Source: Falsochrobactrum ovis (GTDB lineage Bacteria; Pseudomonadota; Alphaproteobacteria; Rhizobiales; Rhizobiaceae). From it: a stretch of DNA of 64,000 nucleotides. Each line of letters begins with the position of its first letter. The stretch's first letter is position 1. Where the stretch lies: contig NZ_QLMK01000010.1 of NCBI RefSeq assembly GCF_003259955.1, forward strand, positions 32,382 to 96,381, in the 5' to 3' direction. Made by a program: the position numbers and the translations under genes. The notes beneath the pieces were generated by a model. The model saw only the letters and a program-made list of their open reading frames with translations, searched no databases and was not told where the DNA came from. Below are positions 9,054 through 17,890 of this stretch, piece after piece.

Positions 9054-10601
9054 ATGATCCTGCGTGGAGTTGCTTTGGCTACGGTCTGTCTATTTGGACT
9101 CACCATGTTTGCGCAGGCTAATTCGAAAGATTCATTGGTGCTGGCCATTGGCGGAGAGCCAGATAATGGATTTGATCCATTGGCAGGATGGGGCGGATAT
9201 GGAAATCCCTTATTCCAATCCACATTACTCCGTCGCGATATAAATCTTGATACAAGGCCAGACCTCGCCACAGAATGGACATTGTCGGAAGATCGCACCG
9301 TCTGGACTATCAAACTGCGCAATGATGCAGTGTTTTCCGATGGTAAGCCGGTAACGGCTGAAGATGTCGCCTTTACCTTCAATAAGGCAAAAGAATCAGC
9401 AAATGCTATTGATTTGCGGGTAATGGTGAAAGCTGAAGCTCTCGATAAATCAACGCTTCGCATTACCCTTGAAAAACCATGGATTACGTTTGTTGAGGCG
9501 TTTTATACTCTCGGCATTGTACCTGCTGCATCCTATTCAGCTGATTATGGGCGCAATCCAATTGGTTCAGGGCCTTACAAGCTTGTTGCCTGGAATGAAG
9601 GCGAGCAATTAATCGTCGAGCGCAATAAGGATTATTATGGCGAGACCGGGCCATTCGAAAAAATCACATTTCTGTTCACGGGTTCAGATGCTGGGCTAGC
9701 GGCTGCCAATGCCGGTGTCGTCGATATGGTTGCGGTGCCGGCACAACTTGCAAGCGCTGTTCCCAATGGCTTTCATGCGGTCCCGGTAGTGACCGTTGAT
9801 AATCGGGGGATCAGTCTGCCCTTTTCAAAACCTCATGAGATTGATGGACGCAAAATTGGTCATGCGGTCACTTCCGATCCGGCAATAAGAAAAGCCATTA
9901 ATATCGGGATTGATCGCGATCTGGTGGTCGATGTCGTGTTGCATGGTCATGGAACGCCCGCCTATGGGCCAGCCGACGGACTTCCTTGGGCTGGCAAGGC
10001 CGACCGCGTTGATTTTGAACTTGATAAAGCCAAAGCGCTGCTTGATGAGTCCGGCTGGATCGTGGGCGTTGATGGAATTCGCACCAAAGACGGCATACGT
10101 GCGGCGTTCCCGATAAATTATCCCGCTAGCGACCCGACCCGTCAGGCACTTGCTGAAATCTCCGCCGAGCTTTTGCTACCATTGGGCATTGAAGCGACCC
10201 CGCGGGGTGGCAATTGGGATTCTATCGGCCGGGTTATGAATTCAGAGCCGGTATTATTCGGATTTGGTAGTCATTCACCCTATCAAATCTACAGTCTCTT
10301 TGCTGCGGAATTAGGTGGCGTGGAATATATGAACCCCACCTACTATGCGAATTCTAAGGTAGAAGCATTATTCAACAAAGCCCAAAGTGCTCAAAGCCTT
10401 GAAGCATCTTTGCCTTTTTGGTCAGAAGCCGCAGAATATTATGGTGTCAAAGGGGACAATGCTTGGGCTTGGTTGGTCAATATCAATCACGTTTATTTCG
10501 TAAATCAATGTCTCGATGTTGGTAAGACGCAAATCGAGCCACACGGTCATGGTTGGCCGATAACCGCAACAATTGCTAACTGGCGGTGGACCTGCCAGTG
10601 A
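9054..10601 (+). CDS. nikA: Nickel ABC transporter substrate-binding protein NikA
   Basis: 515-residue periplasmic binding protein of the oligopeptide/nickel family (SBP family 5). An N-terminal signal peptide is evident (MILRGVALATVCLFGLTMFAQA) followed by LVLAIGGEPDNGFDPL, and the family motif VTAEDVAFTFNKAKE is present. The protein would capture nickel, probably as a chelate, and pass it to NikBC. The identity is strengthened by the perfect NikR operator directly upstream, nikBCDE downstream and the neighbouring urease genes. The coding end overlaps nikB. Confidence 0.93.
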   Translation: MILRGVALATVCLFGLTMFAQANSKDSLVLAIGGEPDNGFDPLAGWGGYGNPLFQSTLLRRDINLDTRPDLATEWTLSEDRTVWTIKLRNDAVFSDGKPVTAEDVAFTFNKAKESANAIDLRVMVKAEALDKSTLRITLEKPWITFVEAFYTLGIVPAASYSADYGRNPIGSGPYKLVAWNEGEQLIVERNKDYYGETGPFEKITFLFTGSDAGLAAANAGVVDMVAVPAQLASAVPNGFHAVPVVTVDNRGISLPFSKPHEIDGRKIGHAVTSDPAIRKAINIGIDRDLVVDVVLHGHGTPAYGPADGLPWAGKADRVDFELDKAKALLDESGWIVGVDGIRTKDGIRAAFPINYPASDPTRQALAEISAELLLPLGIEATPRGGNWDSIGRVMNSEPVLFGFGSHSPYQIYSLFAAELGGVEYMNPTYYANSKVEALFNKAQSAQSLEASLPFWSEAAEYYGVKGDNAWAWLVNINHVYFVNQCLDVGKTQIEPHGHGWPITATIANWRWTCQ

Positions 10602-11581
10602 CCAGCCAGATCATAGCCTTTCTAACAACACGTATATTGCGCCTTTGTGCATTGGTGTTCGCCGTTGCTTTATCGGTGTTCACGCTGATGAAACTCTCAC
10701 CAATAGACCCTGTGAATGCGTATCTGGGATCTGCGTTTGCTCATGTAGGACCAGAACAAAAAGCGCAAATCGCAGCTTTATGGGGGCTAGATCGTCCTTT
10801 CCTTGAGCAATTCTTGCGATGGGGTAATAATCTTCTGGATGGAAATCTGGGATTTAGCACCGCCTATAATACATCCGTCAGTGAGGTAATCAGCAGCCGC
10901 ATTGGGAAATCGCTTTTACTCACCGGTTTAGCGTGGATTCTATCCGGCTTGCTGGGATTTTTGCTCGGTTTGATAGCGGCAGCTTTTGAAGGCCGCTGGA
11001 TTGATCGCATCATCAGGATCTATTGCTATATTTTAGCAGCCACCCCGACTTTCTGGTTGGGAATGCTGATGTTGGCGCTGTTTTCGGTTAAATTGGGTTG
11101 GACGCCGATCTGTTGTGCGGGTCCGATTGGCGTTCCTTCTGATCAAGTCACATTTTCCGAACACCTCCATCATCTCATTTTGCCTTTGACCGCGCTGACC
11201 TTGTTTGGAGTAGCGCAAATCGCACTGCATTCACGGGCTAAGCTGATCGAAGTTTTGCAATCAGATTATATTGTTTTTGCGCGTGCGCAGGGCGCGAGCC
11301 AAGCCAATATTATCTTGCGGCATGGCATCAGAAATGCAGCTCTGCCTGCTTTAACGGTTTTATTTGCAAGCATTGGTGAAATCTTTGGTGGAGCTATTTT
11401 AGCCGAACAGATTTTTGCCTGGCCCGGCTTGGGCCGCGCTACCGTAGAGGCCGGTATTCGTGGCGACGTGGCGTTGCTTTTGGCCATTGCTTTGTTGACG
11501 ACAATTGTCGTTTCGACGGCGAATATGATTGCAGATATTCTTTATCATGTGGTTGATCCGCGATTGAGGGCGAGGAATTGA
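10598..11581 (+). CDS. nikB: Nickel ABC transporter permease NikB
   Basis: Membrane permease of the DppB/NikB type, about 327 residues. The GTG at 10598 overlaps the nikA stop (GTGA) and has a ggtgga ribosome site a few bases upstream; another in-frame GTG at 10586 is possible but lacks such a site. The protein has an N-terminal membrane helix, the FSTAYNTSVSEVI loop typical of these permeases, and an EAA-type loop (YIVFARAQGASQANIILRHGIRN, shown in part) that contacts the ATPases. Partner of NikC in the membrane channel. Confidence 0.92.
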   Translation: MTSQIIAFLTTRILRLCALVFAVALSVFTLMKLSPIDPVNAYLGSAFAHVGPEQKAQIAALWGLDRPFLEQFLRWGNNLLDGNLGFSTAYNTSVSEVISSRIGKSLLLTGLAWILSGLLGFLLGLIAAAFEGRWIDRIIRIYCYILAATPTFWLGMLMLALFSVKLGWTPICCAGPIGVPSDQVTFSEHLHHLILPLTALTLFGVAQIALHSRAKLIEVLQSDYIVFARAQGASQANIILRHGIRNAALPALTVLFASIGEIFGGAILAEQIFAWPGLGRATVEAGIRGDVALLLAIALLTTIVVSTANMIADILYHVVDPRLRARN

Positions 11582-12405
11582 AAGAACTCGCTTCCAATAG
11601 CCGCATTTTCACCCTTGCGAGCGCTCTCCTAGCTCTCGCCATCATCTTCGGCATCGCAGTTTCTTCATTTAGTTTTGGTGATACGGGTATTCGCGCCAAT
11701 TTTGCTAATCGCGACATGCCGCCGTCCTGGTCCCACTGGTTTGGAACCGACCAAATGGGCCGAGATATGTTCGCCCGCACCATGCATGGTTTAACGCTCA
11801 GCCTAAAGGTCGGAATATTCGCAGGCGCATTTTCCGTAATTATCGGACTGATAATTGTGTTGATCGCAGGTTTCGGCCAGACCGCGGACGCGTTTTGCAG
11901 TTTCGTAATAGATGGCATGCTAGCAATGCCGCATCTTGTTTTGCTGATCCTTATCAGCTTTGCATTGGGTGGCGGAACTGGTGCGGTTATAATCGCCATA
12001 GCCGTTTCGCATTGGCCGCGCTTTGCCCGTATTTTGCGGGCCGAACTATTGCAGGTAAAGGCCGCGCCATGGGTGGAAGCATCACGCAGCTTCGGTAAGT
12101 CACAAACATTTATACTGTTTCATCACATCGTTCCGCATTTGATCCCGCAAATGCTTGTCGGATTTTTGCTGATGTTCCCCCACGCCATTTTGCACGAAGC
12201 GGGAATGACATTTTTAGGATTCGGACTGGAACCGTCGCGACCAGCCATTGGCATCATGCTTTCAGAAGCCTCGCGTTACATCAGCGCCGGTCGGTGGTGG
12301 CTTGCTGTATTTCCGGGTTTGGCACTGCTGATCATGGTGCTGTGTTTTGACGTGATTGGCAATGGTTTGCGCCGCCTGATCAACCCTAGGGAGGCTCAGA
12401 CCTAA
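11578..12405 (+). CDS. nikC: Nickel ABC transporter permease NikC
   Basis: 275-residue DppC/NikC-type permease. It begins with TTG at 11578 that overlaps the nikB stop (TTGA), with a gaggaa ribosome site in the end of nikB. The N-terminal periplasmic loop contains HWFGTDQMGRDMFART, the hallmark of the DppC/NikC subfamily, and the EAA loop (VEASRSFGKSQTFILFHHIVPH) is present. The stop overlaps the nikD start by one base (TAATG). Confidence 0.92.
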   Translation: MKELASNSRIFTLASALLALAIIFGIAVSSFSFGDTGIRANFANRDMPPSWSHWFGTDQMGRDMFARTMHGLTLSLKVGIFAGAFSVIIGLIIVLIAGFGQTADAFCSFVIDGMLAMPHLVLLILISFALGGGTGAVIIAIAVSHWPRFARILRAELLQVKAAPWVEASRSFGKSQTFILFHHIVPHLIPQMLVGFLLMFPHAILHEAGMTFLGFGLEPSRPAIGIMLSEASRYISAGRWWLAVFPGLALLIMVLCFDVIGNGLRRLINPREAQT

Positions 12406-13181
12406 TGCTCAAAATTCGAGACCTGTCTATTTCGTTTCGCCGATACAATGGCTTGTTACGCCAGCAGCTGATCCCTCGATTGAGCAATATCAGACTGGAT
12501 GTTGCGCCCGGCGAAGTCGTGGCATTGATAGGCCCTTCAGGTGCAGGCAAAAGCTTGATCGCTCACGCGATAATGGGTCTTTTACCCAAAAATTGCGTCA
12601 TGAAAGGCGAAATCTACCATAATGGCGTCGTCCTTGACCGACACATTATTGAAGAAAAGCGAGGCCGGGAAATTAGTCTCTTGCCACAGCAGATAAGTTG
12701 CCTTGATCCGACCGCGCGAGTTGGCAAGCAAATCAGTTGGGCTGCTGAGCGGGCAGGGACCAAGGTCAATGCGGATGAACAGCTTATAAATGTCGGTCTG
12801 CCGCCTCAGGTTGGTTCGCTTTATCCGCATCAACTCTCGGGTGGAATGGCAAAACGCATTCTCGTGGCTCAGGCCAATACCGCCGGAGCGCCCCTTTTGA
12901 TAGCGGATGAACCCACAACAGGGCTAGATCCCTCGACACGCGATTTGGTGCTAGATCGGATAAGAAAACATGCCGATCAGGGCGGCGCAGTTTTGCTGAT
13001 AACTCATGATCTTATGCCAGCCCTAACACGGGCTGATCGCATAGCGCTGATCAGAGATGGCCAGATGAGCTGCACCTTGCCCACTTCCGCATTTAATGGT
13101 TCCGGGGATGGTTTGACCTCCGACTATGCGCGCTCACTTTGGCGCGCGCTGCCGCAAAATGGTTTTGAAGTCTATGCTTGA
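12405..13181 (+). CDS. nikD: Nickel ABC transporter ATP-binding protein NikD
   Basis: 258-residue ABC ATPase. Walker A is GPSGAGKS and Walker B is LLIADEPTTGLDP. The signature reads LSGGMAKRI, the variant used by NikD/DppD-type subunits in place of LSGGQ. Start ATG 12405 with a ggaggctc ribosome site in the end of nikC. It pairs with NikE to drive nickel import. The 3' end overlaps nikE. Confidence 0.92.
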   Translation: MLKIRDLSISFRRYNGLLRQQLIPRLSNIRLDVAPGEVVALIGPSGAGKSLIAHAIMGLLPKNCVMKGEIYHNGVVLDRHIIEEKRGREISLLPQQISCLDPTARVGKQISWAAERAGTKVNADEQLINVGLPPQVGSLYPHQLSGGMAKRILVAQANTAGAPLLIADEPTTGLDPSTRDLVLDRIRKHADQGGAVLLITHDLMPALTRADRIALIRDGQMSCTLPTSAFNGSGDGLTSDYARSLWRALPQNGFEVYA

Positions 13182-13779
13182 AGCCCGTAAGCTCAGTGCC
13201 AGCTATTCTAAAAATATATTGTTTTCAGGCGTTTCGCTCAAAATCTTGCCCGGCCAAGCCTATTGCATTTCGGGACCGTCCGGCTGCGGAAAAACAACGC
13301 TTGGGCGCATATTAGCGGGCTTGCAGGCCCCCGCCGCGGGTGAAGTCTGGCTAGACGGGGCCGCTATTAAGCGCGGTATTTCGCCTGTGCAATATTTATA
13401 TCAATCTCCGCTCACAGCGATGAACCCTCGCTGGCGTATTAAAGAAATTGTCAGCGAGCCCGGACCGGTTGATCCCGATCTGGCGAAAGAGGTCGGATTT
13501 GATCCTGATTGGAACACTCGATTTCCCCATGAATTATCGGGAGGGCAGTTGCAGCGGGTATCGCTTTTAAGAGCACTTGGAACCAGACCGCGTTATTTAA
13601 TAGCTGATGAAATTACCTCTGAATTGGATCCCGTCGCTCAGGCACAAATCTGGTATTTGTTGAAAAAATTGATGCAAAAGTTCAATTTGGGCGTGGTGGC
13701 AATCAGCCATAATGAAGAGCTGCTAGCGCGGATTTCCGACGCAGAAAATCATCTTCGATTGAAAAATTATAAGCAATAA
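13174..13779 (+). CDS. nikE: Nickel ABC transporter ATP-binding protein NikE
   Basis: About 201 residues from the ATG at 13174 (an in-frame ATG at 13159 would add five). It overlaps the end of nikD by eight bases. Walker A is GPSGCGKTT, the signature is LSGGQLQRV and Walker B is YLIADEITSELDP; the Pro of the usual DEP(S/T) is Ile here, a mild departure. It is shorter than E. coli NikE because it ends soon after the switch His (AISHNEE), without the longer C-terminal region found in many Dpp/Nik ATPases. Second ATPase of the nickel importer; ends eight bases from convergent nikR. Confidence 0.88.
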   Translation: MLEARKLSASYSKNILFSGVSLKILPGQAYCISGPSGCGKTTLGRILAGLQAPAAGEVWLDGAAIKRGISPVQYLYQSPLTAMNPRWRIKEIVSEPGPVDPDLAKEVGFDPDWNTRFPHELSGGQLQRVSLLRALGTRPRYLIADEITSELDPVAQAQIWYLLKKLMQKFNLGVVAISHNEELLARISDAENHLRLKNYKQ

Positions 13780-13787
13780 TACCGCTT

Positions 13788-14243
13788 TTAACCCTCACCA
13801 CGATCCTTATGGCTGTGATTGTGGGCGTGCACGCCGGATTGGTTTGCATGCGGAATAATCGATATGTCACCGTGGACCACCGCCCGTTGGGAAATTATCG
13901 AGTCGGCGAACTGTTTTACCTCGTCGACGGGACCACGCAAAAGACTAACCTCAAGGCAATAATCAGCATCCAAATGCAGATGAAGTGATGCAACTGAGAG
14001 ATCATGCTGCTCATGATGCGAGGAAGTCAGCCGCTTGGAAAGTTCCCGCGCATTATGCTGATAAACATAACTCAATACACCCACGCAATCGGGCAAACTA
14101 TCGGCCGAAATGGCATTCTCTTTTATACTGGCGCGCACCAAATCTCGGATTGCCTCTGATCGGTTTGCATAACCTTTCATGGCAATAAGACTGTCCAGAT
14201 CGGACATCAACTCATCATCAACTGTTATTGTAATTCTTTGCAT
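13788..14243 (-). CDS. nikR: Nickel-responsive regulator NikR
   Basis: 151-residue ribbon-helix-helix repressor with a C-terminal ACT-like nickel-binding domain. The N-terminus QRITITVDDELMSDLD and NRSEAIRDLVR form the DNA-binding fold. The high-affinity nickel ligands correspond to His77, His88, His90 and Cys96 (SLHLHLDADYCLEV). The tail is His-rich (HANQSGVHAHNHSHKD), extending past the usual end of E. coli NikR. With nickel bound it should repress nikABCDE at the operator at 9011-9038. The gene is convergent to nikE rather than in the operon; no second NikR site was found upstream of nikR itself. Confidence 0.95.
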   Translation of the reverse strand: MQRITITVDDELMSDLDSLIAMKGYANRSEAIRDLVRASIKENAISADSLPDCVGVLSYVYQHNARELSKRLTSSHHEQHDLSVASLHLHLDADYCLEVSLLRGPVDEVKQFADSIISQRAVVHGDISIIPHANQSGVHAHNHSHKDRGEG

Positions 14244-14516
14244 TCATCAGCACCTCGATAATGGCCAGCAGCTTATCAGATCCTATAGATTACGAAAGCA
14301 AGCCAGGAGCATAATTCAGTTCTGCTCAATAGATCTGCGTCCCATTGGCAGGCCTATTACATATATCCGACGATTTTTATCGCTAATGGATTAACTCTTA
14401 ATTCAAGCGCCGCAGCTATTAAATTTGTAGACAGATCAAATTCGAACTTTTGTTGAATTGTGAAATGTCTGATTTCACGCGGCAACTTCTGGCGCAGGGC
14501 GCCAAATTATAAGACC

Positions 14517-15560
14517 ATGAGCAAAATGACCGAGTATTGGATTTTAGCAGCAATAATTCTGCTTCTCTTTTTAGCCAGTCTAGCACTTTGGCTCATGATG
14601 CGACGCAATCAGCGCTGGGCCAAAAGTATTTTAACCCATCTTATTTTCATTGCAGCAGTATTTGGCCTCATCCTGACGATCCGCGAGGCGGTTTATATAT
14701 TGCTTGGTCATTTTAAGATCAGCGTCATCACCAGTGACATGGTGGATACAACATCGATTTTTGCGATGGCAATTCTGGCCATGCTGCAATCATTCCAGTT
14801 GATCAACCGTCTGACTTATAGCCACATCAACCGCAGCAATGATCCAACAACCGCTCGATTGATCGCGCGCGTCCTCAAACTGTCAATTTTCTTGGTACTC
14901 GTCTTGCTTTTTGGAGAGCATTTCGGGATCGGCCTTTCCGGATTAATGGCCTTCGGAGGCATTGGCGGCATAGCGATTGGCGTTGCTGGCAAAGATGTTT
15001 TGAGTAATCTTTTTTCTGGCGTAATGCTGTTTTTCGATCGGCCGTTCAGCATAGGAGATTGGATCAGCTCCCCCGATCGTCAGATAGAAGGCACCGTCAA
15101 AGAAATTGGCTGGCGACAGACCAAAATCATGACCTTTGATCATCGACCGCTCTATGTTCCGAATTCAGCGTTTTCTACAATCAGCGTTGAGAATCCTGGC
15201 CGAATGACCAACCGTCGGATCAATACGACCATCGGATTACGATATGAAGATGCTGCAAAAATTGCCGATATCGTTGAGGACATTCGCACTATGATCAAAA
15301 ACGATGAAAAAATTGATCATAGGCAGACAACGTTGGTTTTCTTTAATGGATTTGGTGATTCTGCTCTTGAGATAATGATTTATTGCTTTACCAAAACCAC
15401 CGTTTGGGCGGATTGGCTTGCTGCTCAACAGGAACTTTATTTGAAAATAATCGATATCGTTCACGCAAGAGGTGCTGATTTCGCATTCCCATCCGAAACG
15501 CTTTACATTCAATCAAACAACAATCAGACGCCTGAAACGATCCAATCGGCAATTAGATAA
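14517..15560 (+). CDS. MscS-family mechanosensitive channel
   Basis: 347 residues from the ATG at 14517; an upstream in-frame GTG at 14460 adds 19 basic residues that do not look like family sequence. Three to four N-terminal membrane helices are followed by the MscS pore and beta domain: [27 protein letters not shown] (glycine/alanine-rich TM3), [12 protein letters not shown] and the [21 protein letters not shown] segment. Family members release solutes under hypo-osmotic stress. It stands alone between nikR and the crcB pair. Divergent from nikR across a 273-bp region with no recognised operator. Confidence 0.9.
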   Translation: MSKMTEYWILAAIILLLFLASLALWLMMRRNQRWAKSILTHLIFIAAVFGLILTIREAVYILLGHFKISVITSDMVDTTSIFAMAILAMLQSFQLINRLTYSHINRSNDPTTARLIARVLKLSIFLVLVLLFGEHFGIGLSGLMAFGGIGGIAIGVAGKDVLSNLFSGVMLFFDRPFSIGDWISSPDRQIEGTVKEIGWRQTKIMTFDHRPLYVPNSAFSTISVENPGRMTNRRINTTIGLRYEDAAKIADIVEDIRTMIKNDEKIDHRQTTLVFFNGFGDSALEIMIYCFTKTTVWADWLAAQQELYLKIIDIVHARGADFAFPSETLYIQSNNNQTPETIQSAIR

Positions 15561-15574
15561 TCTTGTTGAGATCT

Positions 15575-15607
15575 GTGAACCGAAGAATATTCTATTCATC
15601 GGTTCAC
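15575..15607. terminator. Stem-loop between mscS-like gene and crcB
   Basis: Perfect 9-bp arms GTGAACCGA and TCGGTTCAC with a 15-nt loop lie between convergent genes. No T-run follows on either strand, so termination is inferred from position. Confidence 0.5.
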
Positions 15608-15645
15608 ACCAGCTCTCATAGTGCGACTTTCGGGATAAATTCCGC

Positions 15646-16032
15646 TCAACTCGACAGGCGTGCACCCGTCAGACGCATACCTACATAGAGTGCAATTGCG
15701 CCGATTACGACACTGGTTACCAGATAGGTCAAAGCCACATACACCGCGTTTGTGCCGCCTGTCATCAAAACATAACCGCCATATACAAAGCTGGAGAATG
15801 TCGACAGCCCCCCCATAACTCCGGTGGCAATAAACAGGTTTGCATTTTGGCTCAGAGCGCCTTTTTCAGATAGGCCCGAAGCTATCCCTAGTAAAAATGA
15901 CGCAACGATATTCGCTACAAAGATTGACATAGGAAATCCGTCAGCAAGATCAGGAACCGTCAGCATCAAGAGTTCCCGTGCCACTGCACCTACCGCACCG
16001 CCCAGAAAGACGAGAATAATCGTATTGAACAT
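15646..16032 (-). CDS. crcB: Fluoride channel CrcB/FluC, second copy
   Basis: 128-residue four-helix membrane protein of the Fluc family, which exports fluoride ions as dual-topology or paired dimers. Family segments GGAVGAVARELL at the N-terminus and TGVMGGLSTFSSFVY (pore Phe-box region, sodium site Gly/Thr) are clear. It follows the other crcB by nine bases, on the same strand, in a two-gene operon. Two adjacent copies suggest a heterodimeric channel. Confidence 0.9.
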   Translation of the reverse strand: MFNTIILVFLGGAVGAVARELLMLTVPDLADGFPMSIFVANIVASFLLGIASGLSEKGALSQNANLFIATGVMGGLSTFSSFVYGGYVLMTGGTNAVYVALTYLVTSVVIGAIALYVGMRLTGARLSS

Positions 16033-16041
16033 CGTCCCATC

Positions 16042-16431
16042 CTATCCAATAATTTGCGCAAGCGATGCGCCTAAGCCTGCTGCTATCAATCCGACGACAA
16101 CAGAACTCACAAGATAAAACACCGCCAAACCGCCATAGTGTTTCCGGGCCAATTTAATTGCATCCAGTTGCATTGAACTGAATGTCGTATAGCCCCCAAG
16201 AACACCGGTCAAAATTCCAGATGTAAGAAAACCACCGAAACGATCATGCCATTCCATATTGAATGTAATGGTCAAAAATCCAATCACGAACGCTCCAGAT
16301 ATATTGATCAAAAACGTTCCTAACGGAAATTTTCCGGAGTAATTCTCGCCAACAACTTTTCCGATCCACCAACGGAGCACGGAACCCGCACCGCCCCCCA
16401 GAGCGACCCATAGAATATCAAGTGCTTGCAT
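16042..16431 (-). CDS. crcB: Fluoride channel CrcB/FluC, first copy
   Basis: 129-residue Fluc-family membrane protein with GGGAGSVLRWWIGK, the NISGAFVIGFL segment carrying the pore-lining Asn, and SGILTGVLGGYTTFSSMQLD. ATG at 16431 on the minus strand with an aagg site upstream. First gene of the crcB pair. I looked for a fluoride (crcB-motif) riboswitch in the 290 bp upstream and did not find a convincing one. Confidence 0.9.
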   Translation of the reverse strand: MQALDILWVALGGGAGSVLRWWIGKVVGENYSGKFPLGTFLINISGAFVIGFLTITFNMEWHDRFGGFLTSGILTGVLGGYTTFSSMQLDAIKLARKHYGGLAVFYLVSSVVVGLIAAGLGASLAQIIG

Positions 16432-16724
16432 TTTATACCTTGGTAAATAGCTGAAACAACGCGTTCTGCTGATACATAACCTATTCCTCGATAATAGTTT
16501 TGTATTTTCTTATCTACTGAATTGATAAAACGCTTTATAGAACAGCAATGACGAGCGCAATGGAAATGAGTTTCAAGGTCCGAACGGACGATTTTCACCA
16601 TACATTCCGTATTTCTGGTTAGTAACTCCCCTGTTGACTTTTCGCAGGTTGCAAACACCACGGTTTTAGTTTTGATCAAGCTGAAGCTAAAATCTCAAAA
16701 TGAAGTTCTATCTCGGGTCTGGTG

Positions 16725-17555
16725 ATGAATTCTCTTAGTCGTATATGTTCGCTGCTCGCCTGTTTCACAATCGGGACTCCTATTGTTGCAATGGCGGCGG
16801 ACGTGATCACCCCCGAAGTGACAAATATTCAACCGGCTAATGATTGGAAATTTGAAATCACTCCTTACGCTTGGGCGACCGGCCTCAAAGGAGATATTTC
16901 ACCTTTTCGACGTCTGCCCAGCGTTAGCATTGAAAAAGACTTTTCCGATGTGCTGGAAGATTTGAATGGTGCTATTTTCTTAAATGCTTGGGGCACGAAT
17001 GGGGAATTCGGGTTTCTGGCAGACATTATGTATGTCAACCTTAGTGAAGCGCATGGTTTTGGCCCAATTCCATTACCTATTGGACATGCGACAACAAATC
17101 TGGATGTAAAAGTCGATGCATCCATATTCAGCGGTACCTTTATGGGCGCTTATCGGGTGGCGTCAAATGAAAATTTTGCTCTCGATGCGTTGGGTGGTGT
17201 GCGGTTTTTTCACGTCTGGACCGATCTCAAACTTAATGCGCGCATAAACAATACGCCTCTTCATGCGGATTACCGTTTAAAAAGCAGTTTCGGCTGGGCC
17301 GATCCTTTGGTTGGCGCCAGACTTCAATATGATTTTAATGATAAGCTTCAGCTCGTTACTCAGGCCGATGTCGGCGGGTTCAATGTCGGATCCGATCTCA
17401 CAGTGCAGGCTATTGCAACGCTCAAATATGCCATAAACGATAAAACTTCGCTGGCTTTGGGCTATAAATATATGGACATTGATTATAGCAGGGATGGGCG
17501 GGTGTTTGACAGCACGCTGCATGGCCCCCTGATCGGTTTAACTTTTCGGTTTTAA
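16725..17555 (+). CDS. Outer-membrane beta-barrel protein, unrecognised
   Basis: 276 residues. An N-terminal signal peptide ending IVAMAAD is visible. The rest shows alternating beta-strand patterns with aromatic belts (WKFEITPYAWATGLKG, GEFGFLADIMYVNLSEA, NFALDALGGVRFFHVW, TSLALGYKYMDIDY), and the chain ends in GLTFRF. A terminal Phe is the typical BAM-complex recognition signal, so an outer-membrane barrel of about 8-12 strands is likely. GTG at 16722 is an alternative start. I do not recognise a specific function. It lies just ahead of the efflux operon but is separated by 56 bp, so a link is uncertain. Confidence 0.75.
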   Translation: MNSLSRICSLLACFTIGTPIVAMAADVITPEVTNIQPANDWKFEITPYAWATGLKGDISPFRRLPSVSIEKDFSDVLEDLNGAIFLNAWGTNGEFGFLADIMYVNLSEAHGFGPIPLPIGHATTNLDVKVDASIFSGTFMGAYRVASNENFALDALGGVRFFHVWTDLKLNARINNTPLHADYRLKSSFGWADPLVGARLQYDFNDKLQLVTQADVGGFNVGSDLTVQAIATLKYAINDKTSLALGYKYMDIDYSRDGRVFDSTLHGPLIGLTFRF

Positions 17556-17611
17556 TTAGCTATCTGTAATGAATGAGAAGCATAAAACCATATATTGCGA
17601 GGGGGCGGATT

Positions 17612-17878
17612 ATGTTGAAACGGATTAGCCTCATTTCCTCACCCCTATTGTTTCTGAGCGGTTGTATCAGTCAACGAAATCCGACGATCGCTCTTTATGG
17701 CGCTTATTTTCCTTCATGGATCGCCTGCTCTTTAATCGGTATCCTTGGCGCTGTTTTTATCCGGTTGATTTTCATCAAAACCGGAATTGACGATCTACTG
17801 GCTTGGCGGCTGGCCACTTACGTAGCTCTTGCTTTGGCGATTGGATTTGCTTCTTCATTGATGATATTTGGTCGGTGA
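17612..17878 (+). CDS. YtcA-like small lipoprotein/membrane protein
   Basis: 88 residues from the ATG at 17612, which follows a strong gagggggcgg ribosome site. A lipobox LSGC is present at the end of the N-terminal hydrophobic stretch, then two membrane segments. The size, lipobox and position immediately before an MdtN-like adaptor match E. coli ytcA, which precedes mdtNOP. The molecular role of YtcA is not known to me. It lies 12 bp before the adaptor gene and is probably co-transcribed. Confidence 0.7.
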   Translation: MLKRISLISSPLLFLSGCISQRNPTIALYGAYFPSWIACSLIGILGAVFIRLIFIKTGIDDLLAWRLATYVALALAIGFASSLMIFGR

Positions 17879-17890
17879 GACAGGATTATT

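Noticed and set aside
16432-16724. Fluoride riboswitch upstream of the crcB pair
   Set aside because: Searched by eye for the crcB-motif core on the minus strand; no convincing pseudoknot-forming sequence was found.
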